64,000 nucleotides of DNA from Adhaeribacter arboris (GTDB lineage: Bacteria > Bacteroidota > Bacteroidia > Cytophagales > Hymenobacteraceae): assembly GCF_003023845.1 (NCBI RefSeq), contig NZ_PYFT01000001.1, positions 2,728,001-2,792,000 on the forward strand, given 5' to 3'. The notes under the pieces are model-generated. The model worked only from the letters and a program-made list of their open reading frames with translations. It searched no databases and was not told the origin of the DNA. A program made the translations under genes and the position numbers. Positions 1 through 7,659 of the stretch are shown here, in pieces (the first letter of the stretch is position 1; each line of letters starts with the position of its first letter).

Positions 1-611
1 TGCCCCCAGGATAAATGCACATTCCGCAAACCGCAATTAGGTTCATAAACGCCGTATTTGGTATTAAATCTTGGGTCATTACTATCCGGATTGTCTTTGA
101 AAAATTCCGGGTAAACAATTTTATCGGAAAATGCGCAGCCTACCGGAAAGGTATCCCCCACTACCGCCCACTGAGGTTCGCCGAATAAGCAAAGCACCTT
201 ACCCATATCGTGCATTAAGCCCACCATTACCATCCAATCCGGGTGCCCATCGGCGCGAATAGCTTCGGAAGTTTGCAGTAAATGCTGCATTTGGTCCAGA
301 TCGGTATCAGGGTCGGAATCATCTACCAGTTGGTTTAAAAACTGGAAAGCGTCCCAAACCGGCATTTCTTTCTTATCGAAGCGTAAGAAATCTTTCTCCT
401 TCTCCAGCACAAAATCATAGCTCTGGTATCGGTGATTGAGCCGGTAAAATTCTTTTACGGTATCGCGCACGGGAGCTTCGTAATTCCGGTAGGCTTCGGT
501 GGCTTTACCTTGGGCAATTTCTTCCGGGTCCGGATAACGGTCCAGTAAATTTTCTTCCCACTCTTCCAGGCTCTCCAATGGATTCAAGGCGTCTTTTTCG
601 GCTAAGTTCAT
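1..611 (-). CDS. Myo-inositol oxygenase (MIOX), 3' end cut by the window
   Basis: Reading the minus strand from the ATG at 611 gives 203 codons with no stop before the window edge. The protein closely resembles myo-inositol oxygenase, the di-iron enzyme that cleaves myo-inositol to D-glucuronate in the cytoplasm. Visible family signatures are H110 in [13 protein letters not shown], the metal pair H134-D135 in GLMHDMGK, and the very conserved stretch [17 protein letters not shown] (143-159). The last complete residues are SWG, and the next codon begins CA, fitting the expected metal-binding His of SWGH. The gene is transcribed away from the LacI-type regulator at 790, which could control it (inference). 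Its product, glucuronate, is the substrate of UxaC near the other end of the window. About one third of the protein, including the last metal ligands, lies outside. Confidence 0.9.
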   Translation of the reverse strand, partial: MNLAEKDALNPLESLEEWEENLLDRYPDPEEIAQGKATEAYRNYEAPVRDTVKEFYRLNHRYQSYDFVLEKEKDFLRFDKKEMPVWDAFQFLNQLVDDSDPDTDLDQMQHLLQTSEAIRADGHPDWMVMVGLMHDMGKVLCLFGEPQWAVVGDTFPVGCAFSDKIVYPEFFKDNPDSNDPRFNTKYGVYEPNCGLRNVHLSWG

Positions 612-789
612 AACAATTTGCAATTTTATTAAAGTAGAGATTTCTTATCCTGCTAATTTTACTAATTTACTAAAATTTAAAGGCTTATTGTACCTTTTAT
701 TGGCTGTTTTATTTACGCAATCGTTTGCCTAAACTTATGCAGCGCTTCTATTGCATTGGCTATTTTGATTTTCGGTACCAGATTACATT

Positions 790-1806
790 ATGGAGAAAGT
801 AACCATTAAAAAATTAGCGGAAGAGTTAAACCTTTCGGCATCTACTATTTCCCGGGCCTTGCAGGATAGCTACCAGATTGGCAGCCAGACCAAACAAAGG
901 GTGCTGGAACGGGCGGCTCAACTTAACTACGTCCCGAATTACCACGCCAGCGGTTTACGAAAAAAAGTAAGTAAAACCATTGCTGTAGTTATTCCGGAAG
1001 TAGCCGATAGTTTTTTTGCGCAAGCCATAAACGGCATTGAAGCCGTGGCGCAGGATTCAGGATTTCACGTTTTAATCTACTTAACCCACGAAAGTAGCGC
1101 CAAAGAACAGGCTATTTTAAAAGAATTTCAAAACGGCCGGGTCGATGGCGTTTTACTTTCTATTACCGCGGAAACTACCCACTACAACTACATTCAAGAA
1201 CTAATCACCCGCGGTATTCCTTTGGTTTTATTCGATCGGGTTTGTGAAGACATGCTCACCACTAAAATTACTACCAACGATTTTGAAAGCAGCTATTTGG
1301 CAACTAAACATTTAATGGACTGCGGCTGCCATTCTATTGCTTTATTATCGGCCTCGAACAGTTTAGCCATTAGTAAAAACCGATTAGCTGGTTACAAGCA
1401 AGCTTTAACTGATAGGGGAAGACATTTTAAGGAAAATATTGTTGTAGAGTGCTCTAAAATAGAGGGAAAAAATTATCTATTAATTAAAGAGTTGTTGAGC
1501 CGCCCGGACCGGCCCGATGGTATAATGGCGACCGTGGAGAAACAAGCTACCAGTATTTACCAGGTTTGCCGCGAGTTAAATTTACCGATTCCGGAAAAGG
1601 TAAAAGTGGTGGGTTTTTCTAATTTACAATCGGCGGCTTATTTAAATCCGGCCCTTACTACCATTACTCAACCCGCTTTTGCTATGGGAAAAGCCGCGGC
1701 TACCAGCTTATTTAAAGCCCTTAAAAGAACGAATGGAAGTATAGTTGCCGAAAGCCAGGTATTGTCTTCGGTTTTGCACGTCCGGGATTCCACGTGCCGT
1801 CTTTAA
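790..1806 (+). CDS. LacI/GalR-family transcriptional regulator
   Basis: The 338-residue protein has the LacI-family layout: an N-terminal helix-turn-helix (about residues 4-24, TIKKLAEELNLSASTISRAL), a hinge near 45-58, and a periplasmic-binding-protein-like effector domain from about residue 62 (KTIAVVIPEVADSFFAQAINGI) to the end. Length is normal for the family. It is divergent from the inositol oxygenase gene with 178 bp between the two starts, so it may regulate that gene or the GH20 gene downstream; both are inferences. Members of this family respond to small sugars or sugar phosphates, but the ligand cannot be read from the sequence. A 252-bp gap separates it from the next gene, which has its own promoter-like motif, so the two are probably not one operon. 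Confidence 0.9.
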   Translation: MEKVTIKKLAEELNLSASTISRALQDSYQIGSQTKQRVLERAAQLNYVPNYHASGLRKKVSKTIAVVIPEVADSFFAQAINGIEAVAQDSGFHVLIYLTHESSAKEQAILKEFQNGRVDGVLLSITAETTHYNYIQELITRGIPLVLFDRVCEDMLTTKITTNDFESSYLATKHLMDCGCHSIALLSASNSLAISKNRLAGYKQALTDRGRHFKENIVVECSKIEGKNYLLIKELLSRPDRPDGIMATVEKQATSIYQVCRELNLPIPEKVKVVGFSNLQSAAYLNPALTTITQPAFAMGKAAATSLFKALKRTNGSIVAESQVLSSVLHVRDSTCRL

Positions 1807-1976
1807 ATATTTAAGAGTCAACCTCCCAAACAGTTTGCTTTTAGAGTCTAAATACGTAAGCTCTATTAACTAAGAGTATTTTACTATAGAGTTACTACTT
1901 TCTATTTACTTAGCTAAATACCTTCCTTATAGAATTTAACTTCATAAGAAAAGAACAGATTACTGATTACGGAATA

Positions 1977-2009
1977 TATTTTTATCCGCTGAAAGTTCCT
2001 GTAAATTTG
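1977..2009 (+). promoter_or_regulatory. Candidate Bacteroidetes-type promoter of the GH20 gene
   Basis: TAAATTTG at 2002-2009 fits the Bacteroidetes -7 consensus TAnnTTTG exactly. It lies about 50 bp before the GH20 start. A T-rich stretch sits at the -33 distance, but a clear TTTG is not visible, so the -33 box is weak. No experimental support. Confidence 0.45.
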
Positions 2010-2058
2010 TGGCGTACCTTCCGAATGATACCTTCTCTTTTATTCAATTAATTATTTC

Positions 2059-3918
2059 ATGATAAAAAAAGTTTTCCTCTTTGTCGTCCTTTCCTGGTTT
2101 GGTCTTTTCTGGGCCCATGCTCAAACCAAAGAAATTCCCGTTGATAACCTCGGCTTAGTTCCGTTACCTTTAGAAGTTAAAGCTTACGAAGGTAAATTTA
2201 CTTTGCCCGCTAAAGTAGTAATTGCCGCCAAAACCGCTGACGAACAAAACGTAGCCGGATTTTTAAAAGATTATTTTACGGTACTGGGTAAAGTGGCTAC
2301 CGTAACCGCCGATGCGAACCTGGCGACGATAAAATTAAAAATCAGCGCGGTTACGGATAAAAATCCCGAAGGGTACCAACTAACGGTAGACCAATCAGGA
2401 GCTAGTATAACAGCTTCGGCCGGACCTGGATTATTTTACGGCGCCCAGACGCTGATGCAGCTTTTACCGCCCAAAGCGCAGGAGAATGTGGCCATTCCGT
2501 ACGTGCGCATCACCGACGAACCGGCTTTTAAATGGCGCGGCAACATGTTAGATGTAGCCCGGCATTTCTTTCCGGTAGCTTTCGTTAAAAAATACATTGA
2601 TAACTTAGCCACATATAAAATCAATACCTTCCATTGGCACCTCACCGACGACCAAGGCTGGCGCATCGAAATTAAAAAATATCCTAAGCTAACTACCATA
2701 AGCGCTTTCCGGAACGAATCTTTAATTGGGCCGCAGCAATTAATGAAAAAGCCCGAAGATTTTAAATACGACGGCCAACCGCACGGTGGCTTTTACACCC
2801 AGGAAGAAATTAAAGAGGTGATTGACTATGCCCAGAAACGCTACATTACCATTGTACCGGAAATAGAAATGCCCGGCCATTCGGTATCTGTTTTAGCGGC
2901 TTATCCCGAGTTAGCTTGCAAGCCGGGACCCTATCAAACTCGTACTTTATGGGGAATTTCCGAAGATATTGTTTGTCCGTCGGAGCAAACTTTTCAGTTT
3001 TTTGAAGATGTGTTAACCGAAGTGGTGCAGTTATTCCCGGGTAAATACGTGCACATCGGCGGCGACGAAGCCCCCAAAGACCGCTGGCGCGAAAGTAACC
3101 TGGTAAAAGATGTTATGAAAAAAGAAAAACTGAAAGATGTAGAAAAAGTGCAGGGTTGGTTTAACAACCGCATCGAAAAGTTCTTACTGGCTAAAGGCAA
3201 AAAATTAATTGGTTGGGACGAGATTCTGGAAGGTGGTATTTCTCCTAAATCTACAATTATGAGTTGGCGGGGCGAAAAAGGCGGCATTGAAGCCGCCCGC
3301 CACGGCAATGAAGTGGTGATGTCGCCGGCCTCGCATTTGTACTTAGATCACGGGCAGAACCCCGTTCCGCATAGCCCAGTAGAGCCTACGATGATTGGCG
3401 GTTATTTGCCTTTAGAAAAAGTGTACAGCTATAATCCGCTATCCAGCGAATTAACCCCAGCGCAGCATAAATTTATTCTGGGTACCCAAGCCAACTTATG
3501 GACCGAGTACATTACCATCCCGGAAAAAGTAGAATACATGTTATTCCCGAGAATTTTAGCGCTATCGGAGGTAGCCTGGACACCCTACGCAAAAAAAGAG
3601 TATTCAAACTTCCTGCAACGCTTGGGTAAACAATTCCCGCGGCTTGACGCTAAAAAAATAATGTACCGGGTACCGGAACCAGTAGGATTAGATGCAAGTA
3701 AAATCGTAACGCAAGGCGACAAAGCTATTCTTACCCTTTCTACGCTCTATCCCGATGCTCAGATCCGGTATACTTTGGATGGCTCCGTTCCGAACGAAAC
3801 CTCGGATGTTTACACCAGACCTTTAGCTATTCCCATTAACCGAAATATAAAAGTTAGAACGGTAACCATTACGCCTAATGGCCGCCATAGTGTACCGGCT
3901 GAGGTAGTAATTCCTTAA
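2059..3918 (+). CDS. Secreted beta-N-acetylhexosaminidase, GH20
   Basis: 619 residues. Residues 1-21 form a signal peptide (hydrophobic core, then AHAQ). A GH20b-like N-terminal domain (about 30-150) precedes the catalytic TIM barrel, which carries HWHLTDDQGWR at 192-202 and the catalytic pair D336-E337 in HIGGDEAP (332-339). The C-terminal stretch from about 555 resembles the chitobiase/hexosaminidase C-terminal beta domain (RYTLDGSVPN). The enzyme should remove terminal beta-linked GlcNAc or GalNAc from chitin fragments or glycans outside the cytoplasm. It is followed 28 bp later by a small frameshifted gene. It may supply amino sugars to the SusCD/SIS/ROK locus elsewhere in the window (inference). 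Confidence 0.93.
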   Translation: MIKKVFLFVVLSWFGLFWAHAQTKEIPVDNLGLVPLPLEVKAYEGKFTLPAKVVIAAKTADEQNVAGFLKDYFTVLGKVATVTADANLATIKLKISAVTDKNPEGYQLTVDQSGASITASAGPGLFYGAQTLMQLLPPKAQENVAIPYVRITDEPAFKWRGNMLDVARHFFPVAFVKKYIDNLATYKINTFHWHLTDDQGWRIEIKKYPKLTTISAFRNESLIGPQQLMKKPEDFKYDGQPHGGFYTQEEIKEVIDYAQKRYITIVPEIEMPGHSVSVLAAYPELACKPGPYQTRTLWGISEDIVCPSEQTFQFFEDVLTEVVQLFPGKYVHIGGDEAPKDRWRESNLVKDVMKKEKLKDVEKVQGWFNNRIEKFLLAKGKKLIGWDEILEGGISPKSTIMSWRGEKGGIEAARHGNEVVMSPASHLYLDHGQNPVPHSPVEPTMIGGYLPLEKVYSYNPLSSELTPAQHKFILGTQANLWTEYITIPEKVEYMLFPRILALSEVAWTPYAKKEYSNFLQRLGKQFPRLDAKKIMYRVPEPVGLDASKIVTQGDKAILTLSTLYPDAQIRYTLDGSVPNETSDVYTRPLAIPINRNIKVRTVTITPNGRHSVPAEVVIP

Positions 3919-3946
3919 ATATTGATTTTGTTAAGCAAAGAGATAA

Positions 3947-4380
3947 ATGGCAAGACACAAACCTTTAAAAAGTGTTTCACATAACTTCGGGCATTCATTT
4001 ATTAGCTTAATGAACTACTTAAATGATGACTACTTCTTAGGGCATTTGTTGAAGCAGGTAAGGATAACCAAACTAACTCGGCTTGAAGTAGATATTCTAA
4101 ATAATAAAGCTAAACCCGAAGAATTACTCACTAAACCAATCCATGATTCTGTAGGATATTGGAATGAGTGGTTTCCTGCTTTGGTCGAGAGTAGTGGCTC
4201 AACAATGGAGTTTGTTAAAAAGCAACTTTAGCAATAGAGTTTGACATACAGAATTCTAGATCTTATGCGAATGATAATAGTATTTTGGAGAATTCATTTA
4301 TCTGTGAGATAAGAATAGTTGACGATAAGGGAAAAGAATACAAACATAGACACGAAGGATGGTGGTTTCCTGAATCATAA
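3947..4380 (+). pseudogene. Small conserved-looking protein, frameshifted at an A-tract
   Basis: An ORF of 94 codons runs from 3947 to a stop at 4229-4231. Directly after it, in another frame, coding-like sequence continues (AIEFDIQNSRSY ... HEGWWFPES) to a stop at 4378-4380. The two halves join if one A is added to the AAAAA run at 4217-4221, giving a protein of about 141 residues. The N-terminal half contains HNFGHSFISLMNY. I do not recognise the family. Alternatives are a true frameshift mutation, a sequencing error in the homopolymer, or ribosomal slippage. The gene follows the GH20 gene in the same direction, and the IS110 element sits about 50 bp beyond it. Confidence 0.6.
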
Positions 4381-4497
4381 AAGAACTACAAGTGCTAACC
4401 ACACCTATACGGCAGCAATGCCGCCGCAAAGGTACTGTGTCAAAAGTCAAGTTTATTTTCAGAATTTTTTAGGAAGCAGTCAACTCACCAGGTTCTG

Positions 4498-5544
4498 TTA
4501 TCCTATGCAGCAAGGGCTTAGGTTCTTGCTGTTTTTTTGTTCGAACTCTGGGTTATAATATTGATTTTTCTGGTAAAGGCTATACATCAAGAGCAACAAT
4601 TTTCGCTGGACGGCTACTAGAGCTACAATCGGTTTGGCTTTCTTTGGTCGAAGGCGTTGGTAAAATACTTTCAAGGTTGGATTCACGCGTATGGCCGTCA
4701 TGGAGGGCATGTGCAGCATGCTCCGGATATGCTTGTTGCCTTTCTTGCTGATTTTGGTGCTGCCCCGGAAGTTGCCCGATTCCTTGAGTACCACATCGTA
4801 ACCCGCATAGCTGGTCAATTGCTTGGCGGAGCTTATTTCATTAAACCCGCAAGTTTCTCCCACTACCGTTGCCGCTGAAAGAAAAGAGACGCCCGGAATG
4901 CTTTCCAGATAATCCATCTTTTGGGCCAGCTCTTCATCGGTGGCTACCAACTCCCGCATTTCCTGCTCCACTTCTAACAACTGCTCCTCCAGCATTTTTA
5001 AACGCCTGGTATACCTTTTTACTTCTTTTTTATTACTGTAAGCGGCCGTTTCTACGGCGTGTAGCCGGTTTTTCTCCCCATTCTTCTGCTTTAATAAAGA
5101 TGATCGCTCGCGGCTTAAGGCTTTTAACTGGCGCAGGGTTTTATCGGGTGGAGACCAACGGGTGAGTTTGCGCTCGCAGCCCAGCATGGCTAGCATCCGG
5201 CTGTCCAAGGCATCCGTTTTAGAGCGCTGATCCAGGCTCTGGGCATAACGTTTTACCCGGCCTGATTGCATCACACTGATGGCAAACCCTTTCTGGTGCA
5301 GGTAGACGGCCAATGCCTCGTGATATACGCCAGTTGCTTCCAGCACCACGACTAGTTTTTCTTTGTTAACCCCCAGCTTGGTTAGCCAGTCGGTTATTTT
5401 CTGAAATCCGGCAGAGGTATTAGCGACCTCAGCAATAGAAATAAATTCCTTTTCTAGGTCCTGCCGTAAGGTGCCCAGGCAAACGGCTAAGGTGGCTTTG
5501 GCCACATCAATGCCCAGGGCGTGTTTTAATACATCTGCTTTCAT
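4498..5544 (-). CDS. IS110-family transposase (bridge-RNA-guided recombinase)
   Basis: 348 residues. The N-terminal RuvC-like DEDD domain shows D13 (GIDVAK), E69 (VLEATGVYH), and D111 and D114 (SKTDALDS). A coiled-coil-like middle (about 140-205) is followed by the C-terminal Transposase_20 domain with SIPGVSFLSAATVVGE and GNFRGSTKISKKGN, where S262 is the likely catalytic serine (inference from IS621/IS110). Length is normal and the frame is intact, so the element may be active. The start at 5544 follows the candidate bridge RNA directly. The family recombines the joined element ends with a target, guided by an RNA made from the left end. Confidence 0.95.
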   Translation of the reverse strand: MKADVLKHALGIDVAKATLAVCLGTLRQDLEKEFISIAEVANTSAGFQKITDWLTKLGVNKEKLVVVLEATGVYHEALAVYLHQKGFAISVMQSGRVKRYAQSLDQRSKTDALDSRMLAMLGCERKLTRWSPPDKTLRQLKALSRERSSLLKQKNGEKNRLHAVETAAYSNKKEVKRYTRRLKMLEEQLLEVEQEMRELVATDEELAQKMDYLESIPGVSFLSAATVVGETCGFNEISSAKQLTSYAGYDVVLKESGNFRGSTKISKKGNKHIRSMLHMPSMTAIRVNPTLKVFYQRLRPKKAKPIVALVAVQRKLLLLMYSLYQKNQYYNPEFEQKNSKNLSPCCIG

Positions 5545-5559
5545 AGGTTAATTGTTTTT

Positions 5560-5735
5560 AAAACCAGATTACTCTCTTCAACGCCTTTGCTCGTTTTTGA
5601 TTCGGCCTTATCAAACGGACCTAGGTACTGTTCAAGCTCTAAAGAAAGTAGATAGCAGGGTGGAAATTCTATGCGGCGGCATCATAAACATGTGCCCAGC
5701 CAAGTCCACCCTATCCCTGCTACCTGATTTTTGTT
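5560..5735 (-). ncRNA. Candidate IS110 bridge RNA (target and donor guide loops visible)
   Basis: Transcribed on the minus strand between the left end and the transposase start, as in the IS110 group. An outer stem pairs 5715-5705 with 5664-5651 (GATAG and GGTGGA arms, 3-nt bulge). Inside it, 5707-5698 (GGACTTGGCT) matches the left target GGACTTAGCT with one G-T wobble. Next, 5682-5669 (ATGCCGCCGCATAG) is complementary to the right target including core CT, 13 of 14 positions. Further 3', 5631-5623 (ACAGTACCT) equals the right end of the element, and 5594-5590 (ACGAG) complements core plus left end CTCGT. The order LTG, RTG, LDG, RDG is that described for IS621. The exact RNA ends are estimated. 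Confidence 0.82.
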
Positions 5736-5827
5736 AGAATTAATTTATTTATATTTAACCTACATACATAAGAAAAAGCTAACATACGAGCTAAGTCCGG
5801 TTAAGCGAAGAGATAGAGAATGATAAT

Positions 5828-5876
5828 AAAAGGTTACCCGGAGCTAATATTTTAGAATTAGTCGGGTAACCTTTTT
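5828..5876 (+). terminator. Rho-independent terminator
   Basis: AAAAGGTTACCCG (5828-5840) pairs with CGGGTAACCTTTTT (5863-5876). An inner CTAAT/ATTAG extends the structure, and a T-run follows on the plus strand. Without the IS110 element it would lie roughly 85 bp after the stop of the small gene at 4380, so it probably ended the GH20 transcript before the insertion. It could also act on the opposite strand. Confidence 0.75.
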
Positions 5877-6075
5877 ATTTTAAGGGAAAGATCTGTTTTT
5901 TAATTAGTTTAACGCAAAAGAAAATTAACGATAAAAAAGTAGCAAATTAGTAGTTTAAATACACCTTGTTTTAATCTTCCGGTGTCTTTATTAAGTAATC
6001 GGGTTAACTAAACTAGTATAAGTGATAAAAAATTAAGTATTTTAAGATTAAAACTATCATAAAGTAACTCCAACC

Positions 6076-7347
6076 ATGACTCTACCAGAAGCAAACTCCA
6101 GGCGGAAATTCCTTAAAACTTCCATTTCGGCCCTGGCCGGTATCACCATTGTTCCCCGTCATGTTTTAGGCGGTAAAGGGTATCTTGCTCCGAGCGATCA
6201 CCTTACCAAAGGTATTATCGGGGTGGGTTCTATGGGCCGGGGCCATATTCCTTATGCCGGCACCAAGGTGGTAGCTATTTGCGACGTAGAGCAAAACCAT
6301 ATAAAAATTGCTTTAGATAAAATTGGCAGTACGGTTAAAACTTTTTCGGATTACCGCGAGCTGATTCAATTACCGGAAGTGGATATTGTGCATATTGCCA
6401 CCCCACCGCATTGGCACGGCATTATGGCCGCCGACGCAGCCCGGGCTGGTAAAGATATCTGGTGCGAAAAACCCATGACCCGGACTATTGGCGAAGGCAA
6501 GCGAGTGGTAGAAGCGGTGCAGCAACACGGCCGAATTTTCCGGTTAAATACCTGGTTCCGGTTCCAGGATATGTTCTACGGCATGCGCACTCCGGTTAAA
6601 CCCATCAAGAAATTAGTAGAAAGTGGTTTATTGGGCTGGCCTTTAAAAGTTACCGTTGGCGCTACCACCGGCTACGACTGGAAGTTCTACTGGGTAGGTA
6701 AAACAAACCTGGATCCTATGCCGGTACCGGCTACCCTGGATTACGATGCCTGGCTGGGACCGGCGCCTTACAAACCTTATAACCCGCACCGCGTGCACCA
6801 AACTTTCCGGGGATACTGGGACTATGATGGCGGCGGTTTAGGCGATATGGGCCAGCATTATTTAGACCCTATCCAGTATTTCCTGGGTAAGGATGATACT
6901 AGCCCGGTTTCGGTGGAGGTAGATGCACCCCAACAGCATACGGATGCCGTAGGTACCTGGCGCCGGATTACGTACACCTATGCCGATGGCTGCCAGATTA
7001 TTTTAGACGGCGAAGGCAAAGACACGAATGCCGCTTACATTGAAGGCCCTAAAGGGAAACTGTATCCTGGTTTCCGGTCGGATATTCCGGAACTAGAGAA
7101 AAAACTTGCTGCTTTCCCGGACCCGCAACCGCAAGTAACGGATTTTGTAGATGCCGTTAAAAACCGGAAGAAGTTTGCCTTAAACGAAGAAAATGGTCAC
7201 CGTTCCTGCACCATTGTCAACATGGGACTCGCCGCTTTAAAATTAGGCCGTTCGCTCAAATACGATCCGGTAAAACAAGAATTCATCGATGATGAAGGTG
7301 CCAACCGCCTCATTGACCAACCCATGCGCGCGCCATTTGTGATTTAA
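6076..7347 (+). CDS. Exported Gfo/Idh/MocA-family oxidoreductase (Tat-type signal)
   Basis: 423 residues. The N-terminus has a twin-arginine-like signal (SRRKFLKTSISALAG, residues 8-22), typical of Bacteroidetes exported members. The Rossmann fold follows with GVGSMG at 49-54 and the family signature CEKPMTR at 130-136 (E131, K132, P133). The C-terminal domain has the 'GGGLGDMGQHYLD' region used for substrate binding in the family. Predicted role: NAD(P)-dependent oxidation or reduction of a sugar or cyclitol at a ring carbon; the substrate is unknown. The next gene downstream carries two DUF1080 (3-keto-disaccharide hydrolase-like) domains, which fits a keto-sugar pathway (inference). A repeat lies between them. 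Confidence 0.9.
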   Translation: MTLPEANSRRKFLKTSISALAGITIVPRHVLGGKGYLAPSDHLTKGIIGVGSMGRGHIPYAGTKVVAICDVEQNHIKIALDKIGSTVKTFSDYRELIQLPEVDIVHIATPPHWHGIMAADAARAGKDIWCEKPMTRTIGEGKRVVEAVQQHGRIFRLNTWFRFQDMFYGMRTPVKPIKKLVESGLLGWPLKVTVGATTGYDWKFYWVGKTNLDPMPVPATLDYDAWLGPAPYKPYNPHRVHQTFRGYWDYDGGGLGDMGQHYLDPIQYFLGKDDTSPVSVEVDAPQQHTDAVGTWRRITYTYADGCQIILDGEGKDTNAAYIEGPKGKLYPGFRSDIPELEKKLAAFPDPQPQVTDFVDAVKNRKKFALNEENGHRSCTIVNMGLAALKLGRSLKYDPVKQEFIDDEGANRLIDQPMRAPFVI

Positions 7348-7452
7348 ATAGTATCTGCGGATTATCAGACTAAAGACGCAAAGTTGCTTCTAATTAGCTT
7401 TTGTAGAGCAAAACAACCATCTGTAAGCGTTAATAAATCTTTTATCCAGTTA

Positions 7453-7592
7453 GCTATGCAACATTAAGCAATTCAAAGTGCAGGATTGACGATTTTGTGT
7501 TTGAGCGTAGCGAGTTGAAAATCGTCTTGACTTTTTTGGTTCTATTTGTGTCAAGACAAAAAGAACAAATACTTCAACAATGAAACAACTCA
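7453..7592 (+). repeat. Dispersed repeat family 1, copy 1
   Basis: Between conserved ends CTATGCAACA and ATGAAACAACTCA lies a hairpin GACGATTTT (7488-7496) / AAAATCGTC (7518-7526), and then a second hairpin GTCTTGAC (7524-7531) / GTCAAGAC (7549-7556). Related copies are at 16921, 43361 and 49121. It sits in the gap before the HEAT/DUF1080 gene and supplies a spurious in-frame ATG at 7546. Confidence 0.85.
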
Positions 7593-7659
7593 CTTTATAA
7601 TCAAAGCAATAAAGCTAGCTATGCGAACATTTATTTTTGATTTTACCCCTTCGTTATAC

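Larger units (their letters stand above)
4430..5790 (-). mobile_element. IS110-family insertion sequence with CT core
   Basis: The element contains one transposase gene (4498-5544, minus) and a long noncoding left end (5545-5788). Its edges were set from bridge-RNA pairing. Read in element orientation, the left junction is GGACTTAG-CT-CGTATG (core at 5790-5789) and the right junction is ACAGTAC-CT-TTGCGGCGG (core at 4431-4430). The range includes both CT copies; element plus one core is 1359 bp. There are no terminal inverted repeats, as expected for the family. Removing it restores a target running from CCGCAA-AG into CTAAGTCC on the + strand. It lies between the frameshifted gene and a strong terminator at 5828. 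Confidence 0.88.

Noticed and set aside
4319-4558. 79-codon plus-strand ORF across the IS end
   Set aside because: It crosses the element boundary and runs antisense to the transposase tail; another frame carries the real coding remnant.
7546-7659. N-terminal 38-codon extension of the HEAT/DUF1080 protein
   Set aside because: It lies in a dispersed repeat, and the ATG at 7660 begins a clear signal peptide.
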